DNA of 11,999 nucleotides, taken from CAZPDM01 sp964585305 (GTDB taxonomy: Bacteria > Planctomycetota > Uabimicrobiia > Uabimicrobiales > JABWCH01). The notes under the pieces are model-generated. The model made no database searches. It worked only from the letters and a program-made list of their open reading frames with translations, and was not told where the DNA came from. The stretch is from contig CAZPDM010000109.1 in the NCBI GenBank assembly GCA_964585305.1, forward strand, positions 1 through 11,999, read 5' to 3'. Made by a program: the position numbers and the translations under genes. Shown in pieces: positions 1-5,707 of this stretch; within the stretch, counting starts at the first letter, position 1; each line of letters starts with the position of its first letter.

Positions 1-32
1 TCATAATCTCGACCTTTCTCAAAATTTGACAT
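1..32 (-). CDS. 5' end of a gene running off the left edge
   Basis: An ATG at 32-30 on the minus strand opens a frame reading MSNFEKGRDY that stays open to the window edge (ten complete codons and two bases). The hydrophilic start looks like a genuine protein N-terminus, and a candidate promoter lies upstream at 81-109. No strong Shine-Dalgarno precedes this ATG, only A-rich sequence. A second in-register ATG does not fit the sequence: the alternative at 4-2 is in another frame and has AAAGG ten bases before it. The product cannot be recognised from ten residues. Confidence 0.35.
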   Translation of the reverse strand, partial: MSNFEKGRDY

Positions 33-39
33 TATTTTT

Positions 40-60
40 TCTTAAGCAACAAACTTAAGA
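40..60. repeat. Inverted repeat in the leader of the left-edge gene
   Basis: The arms TCTTAAG (40-46) and CTTAAGA (54-60) are complementary across a 7-base loop. The repeat lies between the predicted transcription start and the start codon of the left-edge gene, so it could be a leader hairpin or a protein-binding site. It is short and AT-rich, so chance is possible. Confidence 0.3.
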
Positions 61-66
61 ACTATT

Positions 67-77
67 CTTGCCGCAAG
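67..77. promoter_or_regulatory. Palindrome at a predicted transcription start
   Basis: CTTGC-C-GCAAG on the plus strand is a perfect 5-bp inverted repeat around one central base. It sits just downstream of the candidate -10 element at 81-86 of the minus-strand promoter, where a repressor would block initiation. The operator role is inferred from position only. Confidence 0.28.
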
Positions 78-80
78 TAT

Positions 81-109
81 ATTTTGGCATTCATAAAACG
101 AAAAATCAA
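81..109 (-). promoter_or_regulatory. Candidate promoter for the left-edge gene
   Basis: On the minus strand TTGATT (109-104) is followed by 17 bases and then CAAAAT (86-81). TGC immediately before the hexamer makes an extended -10. The -10 matches the sigma-70 consensus at four of six positions. The kinase promoter at 9588-9616 has the same -35 type, spacing and TGC-CAAAAT ending, which raises confidence in both. Confidence 0.4.
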
Positions 110-156
110 GGAATTTTTGTTTTTCTATCAATTTTATAAGAAAATCTTTTTGACGG

Positions 157-195
157 AAAAAAGCGACAAAATAGGAATCCTATTTTATCGCTTTT
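157..195 (-). terminator. Intrinsic terminator of the small basic protein gene
   Basis: The segments 159-175 and 179-195 form a 17-bp stem around a 3-base loop, starting six bases after the stop codon of the minus-strand gene. One position is an A-C mismatch in plus-strand RNA but a G-U wobble in minus-strand RNA. The minus-strand transcript also ends in a run of U. Both facts point to termination of minus-strand transcription. Confidence 0.75.
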
Positions 196-200
196 AATCA

Positions 201-311
201 CTATTTCTTTCCAGTACCTCGGATTTTTTTTTCTTTGGAACCAGTACATGGTCTTGCACCATGATTAGCTTTTGTGATGCGACGACGACGGTCGCAAATC
301 TTCTTTGCCAT
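201..311 (-). CDS. Small basic protein, ribosomal bTHX-like (tentative)
   Basis: This is a complete 36-codon gene. Its product is extremely basic, with an arginine run and the core RRRRITKANHGARP (residues 8-21), then a lysine/glycine-rich tail ending RGTGKK. An AAAGG Shine-Dalgarno lies seven bases before the ATG, an extended -10 lies upstream, and a terminator follows directly, so it has all the parts of a real gene. It uses CGT/CGC arginine codons and is much richer in GC than the surrounding DNA, as in highly expressed genes. The I-T/S-x-G/A-x-H/Y-G-x-R-P pattern resembles the short bacterial ribosomal protein bTHX (about 26 residues in Thermus) and plastid PSRP4. That family assignment is my inference and could be wrong. 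A small RNA-binding or ribosome-associated role is likely either way. It lies about 100 bases downstream of metK on the same strand. Confidence 0.75.
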   Translation of the reverse strand: MAKKICDRRRRITKANHGARPCTGSKEKKIRGTGKK

Positions 312-334
312 GTAAATACCTTTCGTTATGAGAA

Positions 335-343
335 AATATAGCA
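335..343 (-). promoter_or_regulatory. Extended -10 promoter element for the small basic protein gene
   Basis: The minus strand reads TGC-TATATT (343-335), an extended -10 with five of six matches to TATAAT. It lies about 25 bases before the start codon of the 36-codon gene. No good -35 is visible at the usual distance. The gene could therefore be transcribed separately from metK as well as by read-through. Confidence 0.42.
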
Positions 344-412
344 TATATTTCAATATAATACTAAAAATTTCTCTAGAAATAAAATAAACAATAATTTATA
401 GTATAGATTTTT

Positions 413-1570
413 TTATAATCCGCAATCTTTGCGGAGAATTTCAGCTTTATTAATTCTTTCCCATGGTCGGGTTTGTGAATCAACGCCAAAGTGTCCATAG
501 CGGGCAGTATTGACATAGATTGGTTTTTTAAGATCGAGGTAGTTAATGATTTGGGCAGGTTTTAAAGGGAAGTGTTTACGAATCATTTCAATAAGTTTTT
601 CTTCACTAACTTTGCCAGTACCAAAAGTAAATGCTCGAATTGAAACAGGATCAGCAACACCAATTACATAAGCTAATTGGACTTCGCATCGTTCTGCTAA
701 ACCAGCAGCAACGATATTTTTAGCTATATGTCGGGCCATATAAGCTGCAGAACGGTCTACTTTAGAAGGATCTTTTCCAGAGAATGCACCGCCGCCATGT
801 CGTCCCATAGAGCCATAAGTATCTACAATAATTTTACGTCCGGTTACTCCACAATCTCCATGTGGGCCACCAACTTCAAAACGACCGGTAGGGTTAATAA
901 AATATGTGGTTTCTGGAAGCAAAAGATGGCTTGGAATAGTTGCTTTAATCACTTTTTCAATAATATCCTGGCGAATTTGTTCTTGTGTTATATTTGGAGC
1001 ATGTTGGGTAGAAACAACAACATTTGATACTGCTATAGGCTTGTCATCTTCATATATCACAGTAACTTGAGTTTTTCCATCAGGCCTTAGATACGGAAGA
1101 ATCTTTTGTTGACGGACTTCTGCAAGACGATTGGTTAATTTTCGAGCTAGACTAATAGGAAGTGGCATCAATTCTTCAGTTTCGTTGCAAGCATAGCCGA
1201 ACATCATTCCTTGATCTCCGGCACCTTGCTCTTTCTCTTTATCAGCGTTTACACCCATTGCAATATCAGGTGATTGCTTATTAAAAGATACTAGAACAGC
1301 ACAACTGCGATAATCAAAACCTGTGGCAGAGTCATCATAACCAATTTCTTGGACAATTTGACGAGCTACTTTAGGATAATCAATATGACAAGTGGTAGTA
1401 ATTTCACCAGCCATAACAATAAGCCCAGTTGTTACAAGTGTTTCACATGCAACACGACCATCTGGGTCTTCACGTAAGACAGCATCCAAAATCCCATCTG
1501 AAATTTGATCAGCAATTTTATCAGGATGCCCCATAGTAACACATTCAGAAGTAAAAAGGAATTTCGCCAT
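413..1570 (-). CDS. metK: S-adenosylmethionine synthetase
   Basis: This enzyme makes S-adenosylmethionine from ATP and methionine in the cytoplasm, releasing phosphate and pyrophosphate. The 385-residue length is normal for bacterial MetK. Family signatures are clear: GHPDKIADQ near the N-terminus (residues 14-22, with the ATP-contacting His15), the GAGDQG hexapeptide at 116-121, and the glycine-rich GGGAFSGKD loop from about residue 259. The usual ESVTEGHPDK reads ECVTMGHPDK here, a mild variation that spares the key residues. AGGAAA lies upstream of the ATG with an A-rich spacer of about 11 bases. The gene is divergent from a SAM-dependent methyltransferase and upstream of the small basic protein gene. 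I saw no obvious SAM riboswitch in the leader. The leader instead carries a tandem repeat and a CRISPR-repeat-like element. Confidence 0.99.
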   Translation of the reverse strand: MAKFLFTSECVTMGHPDKIADQISDGILDAVLREDPDGRVACETLVTTGLIVMAGEITTTCHIDYPKVARQIVQEIGYDDSATGFDYRSCAVLVSFNKQSPDIAMGVNADKEKEQGAGDQGMMFGYACNETEELMPLPISLARKLTNRLAEVRQQKILPYLRPDGKTQVTVIYEDDKPIAVSNVVVSTQHAPNITQEQIRQDIIEKVIKATIPSHLLLPETTYFINPTGRFEVGGPHGDCGVTGRKIIVDTYGSMGRHGGGAFSGKDPSKVDRSAAYMARHIAKNIVAAGLAERCEVQLAYVIGVADPVSIRAFTFGTGKVSEEKLIEMIRKHFPLKPAQIINYLDLKKPIYVNTARYGHFGVDSQTRPWERINKAEILRKDCGL

Positions 1571-1591
1571 ATTATTTTATTTCCTAGTTAT

Positions 1592-1624
1592 CCTATATTT
1601 TGCAAAATACTATATTTGCAAAAA
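1592..1624. repeat. Tandem near-identical 16-base repeats before metK
   Basis: On the plus strand cctatattttgcaaaa (1592-1607) is followed by actatatttgcaaaaa (1609-1624), two near-copies 17 bases apart. The first contains the palindrome ttttgcaaaa. They lie 22 to 54 bases upstream of the metK start codon, in the promoter or leader region, where paired regulator sites or an RNA element are expected. AT-rich chance similarity cannot be ruled out. Confidence 0.4.
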
Positions 1625-1656
1625 ATAATTTTGTTTAGATTTTTTAAGGCTTTGCA

Positions 1657-1687
1657 GTTTCAACCCACACCCACGAAGGGGCGCGAC
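1657..1687 (-). repeat. Solitary type I-C-like CRISPR repeat
   Basis: This 31-base GC-rich island sits in otherwise AT-rich spacer DNA. Read on the minus strand it begins GTCGCGCCCC and ends GTGGGTTGAAAC, the layout of type I-C CRISPR repeats: a GTCGC start, a C-rich arm, a G-rich arm, and a TTGAAAC 3' handle. The arms GCGCCC and GGGTGT pair, with two G-U wobbles in minus-strand RNA, around a 6-base loop. Known I-C repeats are about 32 bases. No second copy lies at the expected 30-40 base spacing on either side, and I found none elsewhere in the window. It is therefore a lone repeat, not an array, lying about 90 bases upstream of metK. Confidence 0.6.
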
Positions 1688-1788
1688 TAAAAATGAAAAA
1701 AAATAGCAAATCTTTGTCGTTTAGATTTTCGTTATAATCTACCAATTGTTTATAAAATTTCAACAACTTTTTTAAGATTTTCGATAAC

Positions 1789-1880
1789 TAAAAAAAAATG
1801 ATATAACTATAATATTCATATATTTTTATAAATATAAATATATATTTTTTTAAATAAATTTTTAAGAAAAAAAATTATCT
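1789..1880. other. Extremely AT-rich spacer
   Basis: About 90 bases almost free of G and C lie between the divergent metK and methyltransferase genes, with runs of A, T and TATA-type repeats. The segment holds no open frame. It is probably easily melted or curved promoter-flanking DNA. Apart from this, the 1571-2005 spacer holds the tandem repeat, the CRISPR-like repeat and the promoter listed separately. Confidence 0.4.
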
Positions 1881-1911
1881 TTATTCCTTTTATTCTTTAT
1901 CTGATTTTTTC

Positions 1912-1939
1912 TTGACTTTTTCTAAAAGCAAAATAAGAT
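1912..1939 (+). promoter_or_regulatory. Promoter for the methyltransferase gene
   Basis: TTGACT (1912-1917), a 16-base spacer and TAAGAT (1934-1939) form a sigma-70-type promoter about 65 bases before the preferred start codon at 2006. The -35 matches five of six consensus positions and the -10 four of six. Confidence 0.5.
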
Positions 1940-2005
1940 ACTGAACAATGATTATTTTTATCTTAATTATGCGTATAGCCTATTTTTTAAAGGATGTTTT
2001 TTTTC

Positions 2006-2557
2006 ATGAGTAGTAATTTATTTTTCCTAAAAAATTTTTTTAAAGACAAAAATATTGCTGCACTTACACCAACATTTATGACTGGTGTAAAAAAGGTTTG
2101 TGAAAAAATTGATTTCAGCAAAGATAGTGTATTTGTAGAATATGGCCCAGGAGATGGAGTTTTTACTCATTTTCTTTTAGAAAAAATGACACCTAATTCC
2201 AAACTTATTGGAATTGACACAAATAAAGATTTTGTTGAATTCTTAAGAAAAATTGGAGATCCAAGGCTTCATGTTGTCCATGATACGGCTGAAAATATCC
2301 AAAAAATTTTAGCCGATTGTAATGTCCCTGCGGCTGATTATGTCCTTTCGGGAATTCCTTTTACTTTTTTTACTCCAGCATTAAGAGAAGAAGTTGTACA
2401 TAAAACTTGGAATTCCTTGTCAATAGGAGGAAAGTTTTTAGTTTATCAATATTCTCCTCTCATGCTAAAAGAATTGCAAAAGTATTTTAAGACTTCTCAC
2501 TTGGACACTTTACTTTTGCATATTCCGCCATTATTTATCATGGAAGCAATCAAATAA
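2006..2557 (+). CDS. Phospholipid N-methyltransferase-like class I SAM methyltransferase
   Basis: The product, about 183 residues, is a class I SAM-dependent methyltransferase. Motif I is VEYGPGDG (residues 44-51), the acidic end of strand 2 is the D in LIGIDTNKDF, and the motif IV region reads LSGIPF. The SGxPF signature, the later FLVYQYSP strand and the IPP near the C-terminus match small PmtA-type phospholipid N-methyltransferases (COG3963). Those enzymes methylate phosphatidylethanolamine towards phosphatidylcholine at the inner membrane. KsgA-type rRNA adenine dimethylases share the fold but usually have NLPY, so they fit less well. An ATG at 1994 is in frame, but the AAAGGA Shine-Dalgarno at 1989-1994 overlaps it and stands 11 bases before the ATG at 2006, so I chose 2006. 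The gene diverges from metK, which makes its methyl donor. The exact substrate is an inference. Confidence 0.82.
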   Translation: MSSNLFFLKNFFKDKNIAALTPTFMTGVKKVCEKIDFSKDSVFVEYGPGDGVFTHFLLEKMTPNSKLIGIDTNKDFVEFLRKIGDPRLHVVHDTAENIQKILADCNVPAADYVLSGIPFTFFTPALREEVVHKTWNSLSIGGKFLVYQYSPLMLKELQKYFKTSHLDTLLLHIPPLFIMEAIK

Positions 2558-2571
2558 TTCATTGAATTACT

Positions 2572-2645
2572 AAAAGTATTTGGACTATTGCATGAGTTAT
2601 TCCGCGACTCCCATACTAATTTTCCATAGCCCAAATACTTTTTTT
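2572..2645. terminator. Long-arm bidirectional terminator between convergent genes
   Basis: Arms 2572-2588 and 2626-2642 pair over 16 of 17 positions. The one exception is A-C in plus RNA and G-U in minus RNA. T residues 2639-2645 follow on the plus side and TTTT on the minus side. It separates the methyltransferase stop (2557) from the stop of the converging gene (2651), as expected for a shared terminator. The 37-base loop is unusually long and contains a small GAGT/ACTC stem. Confidence 0.68.
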
Positions 2646-2650
2646 CATAT

Positions 2651-3289
2651 TTAACGATTCTTATTTAAATAATTTTTAAAAGCATAAAATAGATTCATTA
2701 AATTTGTTGAAGTTTCTTGTGTTAATACATAGCAAAAAAATTCAAAAAATTCTTTTTCATCACTAGCTTGTTCAACTATTTCATAACTTTTACTAGTTGA
2801 AATGTTAGCTTGTTGTAAAATTTCTGGAAGATTTGCTTTTTTCTCCCAAATTTTACGCGAACTGTCTATAATCTGATTTAAAATATCTACTCGAAATCGA
2901 ATTTTATTAAGATCAGAAAGACTCATTTCTGCTAATTTTTCTGGAGAAAGATTTTCTGTACTAATTACATTTCCTGAATCAGATTGTATATCTAAAGTAA
3001 TCAGTTTTCCATCATCTAAACCAGCTTTAAATAATTTATGAATTTCTGTGTTTAATAGTGCTACCATTTGATTTTTTAAGGCAGCAGCTTTATTTTCTTT
3101 TTCAAGTGTAGTTTTGCTTTGTTCTAAAGGCTGAGCAATTGGGGTAATTGGAGTAACTGTTGGAATTGGAGCTGCTTTTACTTTTTCAGCCGCTTGTAAA
3201 TCATTTTCTAATTTTGCACGGCGTTTGCGGAAACGTTCCAAAGCCGCTAGTTCTGAATCCCCTAAATTACCAAAGTTCTTTTTTTCCAT
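2651..3289 (-). CDS. Hypothetical protein with coiled N-terminus and Pro-rich linker
   Basis: I do not recognise this 212-residue protein. It has a charged helical N-terminal segment (ELAALERFRKRRAKLENDL), then a proline/threonine-rich linker (PIPTVTPITPIAQP), then a mostly helical, hydrophilic C-terminal part of about 150 residues. I see no signal peptide or membrane segment, so it is probably cytoplasmic. The architecture suggests a protein-protein interaction or scaffold role, but nothing more specific can be said. An in-frame ATG lies six codons upstream at 3307. AAAAGGA stands seven bases before the ATG at 3289, while nothing suitable precedes 3307 and a GGG/CCC leader hairpin abuts it. 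I therefore prefer 3289. It is a single-gene transcript, with its own promoter at 3375-3402 and a shared terminator downstream. Confidence 0.75.
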   Translation of the reverse strand: MEKKNFGNLGDSELAALERFRKRRAKLENDLQAAEKVKAAPIPTVTPITPIAQPLEQSKTTLEKENKAAALKNQMVALLNTEIHKLFKAGLDDGKLITLDIQSDSGNVISTENLSPEKLAEMSLSDLNKIRFRVDILNQIIDSSRKIWEKKANLPEILQQANISTSKSYEIVEQASDEKEFFEFFCYVLTQETSTNLMNLFYAFKNYLNKNR

Positions 3290-3374
3290 GCTATTTTCCT
3301 TTTCCATTAAAGGGCTTCAAAATCCCCCTCAAGAAAATTATATTATTTTTTAGCAATTATAATTTATTTTCTAC

Positions 3375-3402
3375 AAATTACCAGAAAATTTCAAAGCGTC
3401 AA
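3375..3402 (-). promoter_or_regulatory. Promoter for the hypothetical minus-strand gene
   Basis: On the minus strand TTGACG (3402-3397) is followed by 16 bases and TAATTT (3380-3375). TGG directly upstream gives an extended -10. The -35 is five of six, while the -10 hexamer is weak. It would give a leader of about 80 bases before the start at 3289. Confidence 0.4.
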
Positions 3403-3499
3403 GAACAAAATTTTTAGAGGTGCTATCAAAGGTTAGAGATTTCTACGAATTTCCTAGTTTTTCAATAGAAACTATTATTAAAACGACATCTTTTTTAAA

Positions 3500-3545
3500 A
3501 TTTTTGCTAAAAACTTATGAAATCTAGGATTTTTGCTAAAAAACT
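3500..3545. repeat. Direct repeats abutting the -35 of the three-gene operon
   Basis: atttttgctaaaaact (3500-3515) recurs as atttttgctaaaaaact (3529-3545), about 29-30 bases apart. That is close to three helical turns, so both would face the same side of the DNA. The second copy ends one base before the -35 hexamer, the usual position of activator sites. Function is inferred from spacing and location. Confidence 0.45.
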
Positions 3546-3546
3546 C

Positions 3547-3575
3547 TTGACATGCTAAGGATGATTGCCTAAAAT
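3547..3575 (+). promoter_or_regulatory. Strong sigma-70-type promoter of the 3642-5521 operon
   Basis: This has a perfect TTGACA (3547-3552), an ideal 17-base spacer and TAAAAT (3570-3575), five of six. It is the best promoter in the window. The predicted transcription start is near 3582, giving a leader of about 60 bases. Confidence 0.75.
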
Positions 3576-3587
3576 TTATAAGAGCCT

Positions 3588-3608
3588 GAATTTTCGCAAG
3601 AAAAATTC
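3588..3608 (+). other. GCAA-tetraloop hairpin in the operon leader
   Basis: GAATTTTC pairs with GAAAAATTC, with one bulged A, around a GCAA (GNRA-class) loop closed by C-G. It lies at the extreme 5' end of the predicted transcript, a position typical of mRNA-stabilising stem-loops. It is small and AT-rich, so moderate caution is due. Confidence 0.4.
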
Positions 3609-3641
3609 TTTAAACGAGTTACTTAAAGTAAGGTGATAAAC

Positions 3642-4070
3642 ATGTTTGGACACCCTAAGGCAAAGCCTATCAAAGATGTTAATGTTGAAATCAATTTACC
3701 ATCTGAAAAACCCACAATTGGAAAAGTTTGTCCTATTACTGTAAATATAAAACCTCCTGATGAAATGCATCTTAGATTTGCTTTTTTTGAATTGATTAAC
3801 GAGCGAACAGATAAGAGAGCATCAATGGATCGTGTAACTTCACGATCTCGATATTTTTATCGTTATAATGTTGAAAAATCTATTACAAAAGATGGTGACA
3901 ACAAATATAATTTTGCTATGCGTATCCCTGTTCATAAAGAACCGTCAAAAAACGATAAATTTGTTTGTATAAAATGGCAACTTAATACTAAAATTATATT
4001 GTCAAAAAATGAAGCTGACGCAGAACTATTAAATGTTGAAACAACTCCCATTGAAATAGAAGTTCTATAA
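3642..4070 (+). CDS. Conserved-looking hypothetical protein, probable beta-sandwich
   Basis: I do not recognise this 142-residue protein. The alternating hydrophobic pattern (DVNVEINLPS, CPITVNIKPP, FAMRIPVHK, QLNTKIILSK, PIEIEVL) suggests a mainly beta structure, possibly an immunoglobulin- or arrestin-like sandwich. Strand edges often carry Pro. There is no signal peptide or membrane segment, so it is probably cytoplasmic. A GTG at 3633 is in frame, but AAGG at 3630-3633 overlaps it and lies eight bases before the ATG at 3642, so ATG is the likely start. It is the first gene behind the strong promoter at 3547-3575, 41 bases ahead of a secreted protein gene and in line with an ABC ATPase. 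Function is unknown. Confidence 0.78.
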   Translation: MFGHPKAKPIKDVNVEINLPSEKPTIGKVCPITVNIKPPDEMHLRFAFFELINERTDKRASMDRVTSRSRYFYRYNVEKSITKDGDNKYNFAMRIPVHKEPSKNDKFVCIKWQLNTKIILSKNEADAELLNVETTPIEIEVL

Positions 4071-4111
4071 CAGATAGAAATATTTTTTATTTCATTAAAA
4101 TATAGGAAATT

Positions 4112-4759
4112 ATGCGAATTCCAAACTATAGTATATTTTTAATATTTTTTCTAACCACATTAGTTTGGGGCATAGAAAATTATGTGAGCAAATTCGGGCA
4201 GGAAGTCTTATCAAAGTGTGATTTAATTGTACAAGGAATGCCAGTCCAAACCCGGAAATTGCCTCATGGAGGAACAAAAGTCATTGAATTTTCTGTAACA
4301 GAAATTTATCAAGGACAAATTGCTCTGGGGCAAGTTATTTACTTATATACTCTTTCTGACATTACTTTTGCCAATCAAGAAAAGTGGATTGTTTTTCTAA
4401 AAAAAATGTCTTTCCGCCATAATTTTGAAATGATTGGCGATTTTTCTTTACAAGAGCACGATGCAGTAGCAAAAATTCAAACATTACAAAATCTACTAAA
4501 ATTAGAGTTAATTCCAGACATCAATCAACGTAAAATAGCGTATTTAGACTACTGCTTAAACAATCTTATTCATTCAGAATCCTGGGTACGTGCCCATGCT
4601 TTGGGAGAGTGGAAACACTTTCTGAAATATTATGATGGGCTTTTAAATACAATATATCTCGAAAAATTAGCTAGTATATGTGAAGGCATACCAGAACTTT
4701 CTTTTCGTAAAGAAATAGAAAAAGACATTATCCGCTTAAAAAGAAAGCTCAAAAATTGA
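4112..4759 (+). CDS. Secreted protein with possible netrin-like beta domain
   Basis: This 215-residue protein begins with a signal peptide: a basic start, then the hydrophobic run SIFLIFFLTTLVWG, with cleavage probably near residue 20. There is no lipobox cysteine, so it should be released into the periplasm or beyond. Residues about 34 to 125 follow a pattern seen in many bacterial exported proteins: CDLIVQG, then VIEFSVTEIYQG, then EKWIVFLKK and a GDFSL turn. That looks like an OB/netrin-type beta barrel. The rest is helical and basic, with a WVRAHALGEW segment reminiscent of a single HEAT-like helix pair. TAGGAAA precedes the ATG. The gene lies 41 bases after one operon member and 45 bases before the ABC ATPase gene. 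The domain call is inference and the function is unknown. Confidence 0.75.
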   Translation: MRIPNYSIFLIFFLTTLVWGIENYVSKFGQEVLSKCDLIVQGMPVQTRKLPHGGTKVIEFSVTEIYQGQIALGQVIYLYTLSDITFANQEKWIVFLKKMSFRHNFEMIGDFSLQEHDAVAKIQTLQNLLKLELIPDINQRKIAYLDYCLNNLIHSESWVRAHALGEWKHFLKYYDGLLNTIYLEKLASICEGIPELSFRKEIEKDIIRLKRKLKN

Positions 4760-4804
4760 TTCCTGCTTTTATCTAACAACTCTTTTTAGATTTTTGGACT
4801 TATT

Positions 4805-5521
4805 ATGATTGAACTTCAAAATGTATCAAAACAATTTGGCACGAAATTCGCCGTTAAAAATTTAAATCTTAAAATTGAGCCAGGTGAAATATTTTCCTTT
4901 TTAGGTCCTAATGGCGCGGGAAAAACAACTACTATAAAAATGATGGTTGGCCTTTTACAACCTACAAATGGAGAAATTAAAATCGCCAACTGGAATATGG
5001 AAACTAACTATATTCAAGCCAAAACATGTCTAGCATACGTTCCGGATCAACCTTATCTTTATGAAAAGTTGACAGGACGCGAAATGCTAGGTTTTGTCGG
5101 GCAAATGTTTGGCATGTCTCTCCAAGATATTAAAAGCCGTATTAACGATTTGGTTGAGCTATTAGAACTAAAAGAATTCATTAACACACTTTGTGAAAAT
5201 TATTCACATGGTATGAAGCAAAGACTAGTGCTTGCAACTGCGTTACTGCATTCACCACGTGTCCTCATTTTAGATGAACCTATGGTGGGACTTGATCCTA
5301 AAAGTGCAAAGATTGTCAAAAATCTTTTTAAAGAACTCAGTAATCAAAAAGTTACTGTTTTTATGTCCACACATAGCTTAGAAGTAGCAGAAGAAACATC
5401 AACAAGAATTGGTATTATCCACTTGGGCGATATGATCGCTTTGGGTACATTGGAAGAACTGCGCAGTAAATTAGAAGGCAAGCAAAAATTAGAAGAAATA
5501 TTTTTAGAAATGACAAAATAA
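4805..5521 (+). CDS. ABC transporter ATP-binding protein (ABC-2 exporter type)
   Basis: This 238-residue cytoplasmic ATPase subunit is expected to power an ABC exporter. All core motifs are in order: Walker A GPNGAGKT (34-41), Q-loop Gln82 in YVPDQP, a signature motif reading YSHGM instead of LSGGQ (133-137), Walker B VLILDEP (153-159) with catalytic Glu158, the D-loop GLD, and switch His190 in STH. Length and the YSHGMKQRL signature fit the NatA/EcsA/CcmA-like class that works with ABC-2 membrane subunits. No membrane subunit follows it. The nearest candidate is the convergent gene at 6675-8216. It is the last gene of the plus-strand cluster, with a modest GGA Shine-Dalgarno before the ATG. 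The substrate is unknown. Confidence 0.95.
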   Translation: MIELQNVSKQFGTKFAVKNLNLKIEPGEIFSFLGPNGAGKTTTIKMMVGLLQPTNGEIKIANWNMETNYIQAKTCLAYVPDQPYLYEKLTGREMLGFVGQMFGMSLQDIKSRINDLVELLELKEFINTLCENYSHGMKQRLVLATALLHSPRVLILDEPMVGLDPKSAKIVKNLFKELSNQKVTVFMSTHSLEVAEETSTRIGIIHLGDMIALGTLEELRSKLEGKQKLEEIFLEMTK

Positions 5522-5553
5522 CCATACTAGAAAGAAAATCCTGCAAAAAATAG

Positions 5554-5581
5554 TTGCTTTTTTTATAACTTTGGCTATAAT
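5554..5581 (+). promoter_or_regulatory. Promoter for the STAS-zinc ribbon-HATPase gene
   Basis: TTGCTT (5554-5559), a 16-base spacer and a perfect TATAAT (5576-5581). This gives a leader of about 120 bases that ends in the strong Shine-Dalgarno AGGAGGT (5695-5701), six bases before the GTG start. No structured element is obvious in the AT-rich leader. Confidence 0.55.
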
Positions 5582-5707
5582 AATCAAAATACAATTATTT
5601 TAAAGAATAAATCATTACTATCAAAATTTCTAAAAAGATATTTTTAATTAAAAAATAGACCAAACCATTGTTCAAATTTTACGATTTTATTTCTAGGAGG
5701 TCCAGTT

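Noticed and set aside
728..1027. Plus-strand open frame inside metK
   Set aside because: It is antisense to an unmistakable metK, with unlikely composition (many Cys, Asn, Ser) and no ribosome-binding site. It is a shadow of the real gene.
1657..1687. A full CRISPR array
   Set aside because: Only one repeat-like unit is visible; no second copy lies at spacer distance on either side, so an array call is not justified.
1505..1690. Plus-strand open frame of about 61 codons covering the metK start and the CRISPR-like repeat
   Set aside because: It overlaps the metK start region, has no Shine-Dalgarno and has a random-looking, Phe/Ile-rich product. It is unlikely to be coding.
1570..1740. SAM riboswitch in the metK leader
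   Set aside because: I looked for a multi-helix junction with a terminator or sequestered ribosome site and found only the single CRISPR-like hairpin in AT-rich sequence.
5541..5564. Possible terminator GCAA...TTGC followed by seven T after the ABC ATPase
   Set aside because: The stem is only four base pairs with a 7-base loop, and its 3' part coincides with the -35 of the next promoter. It is too weak to call.
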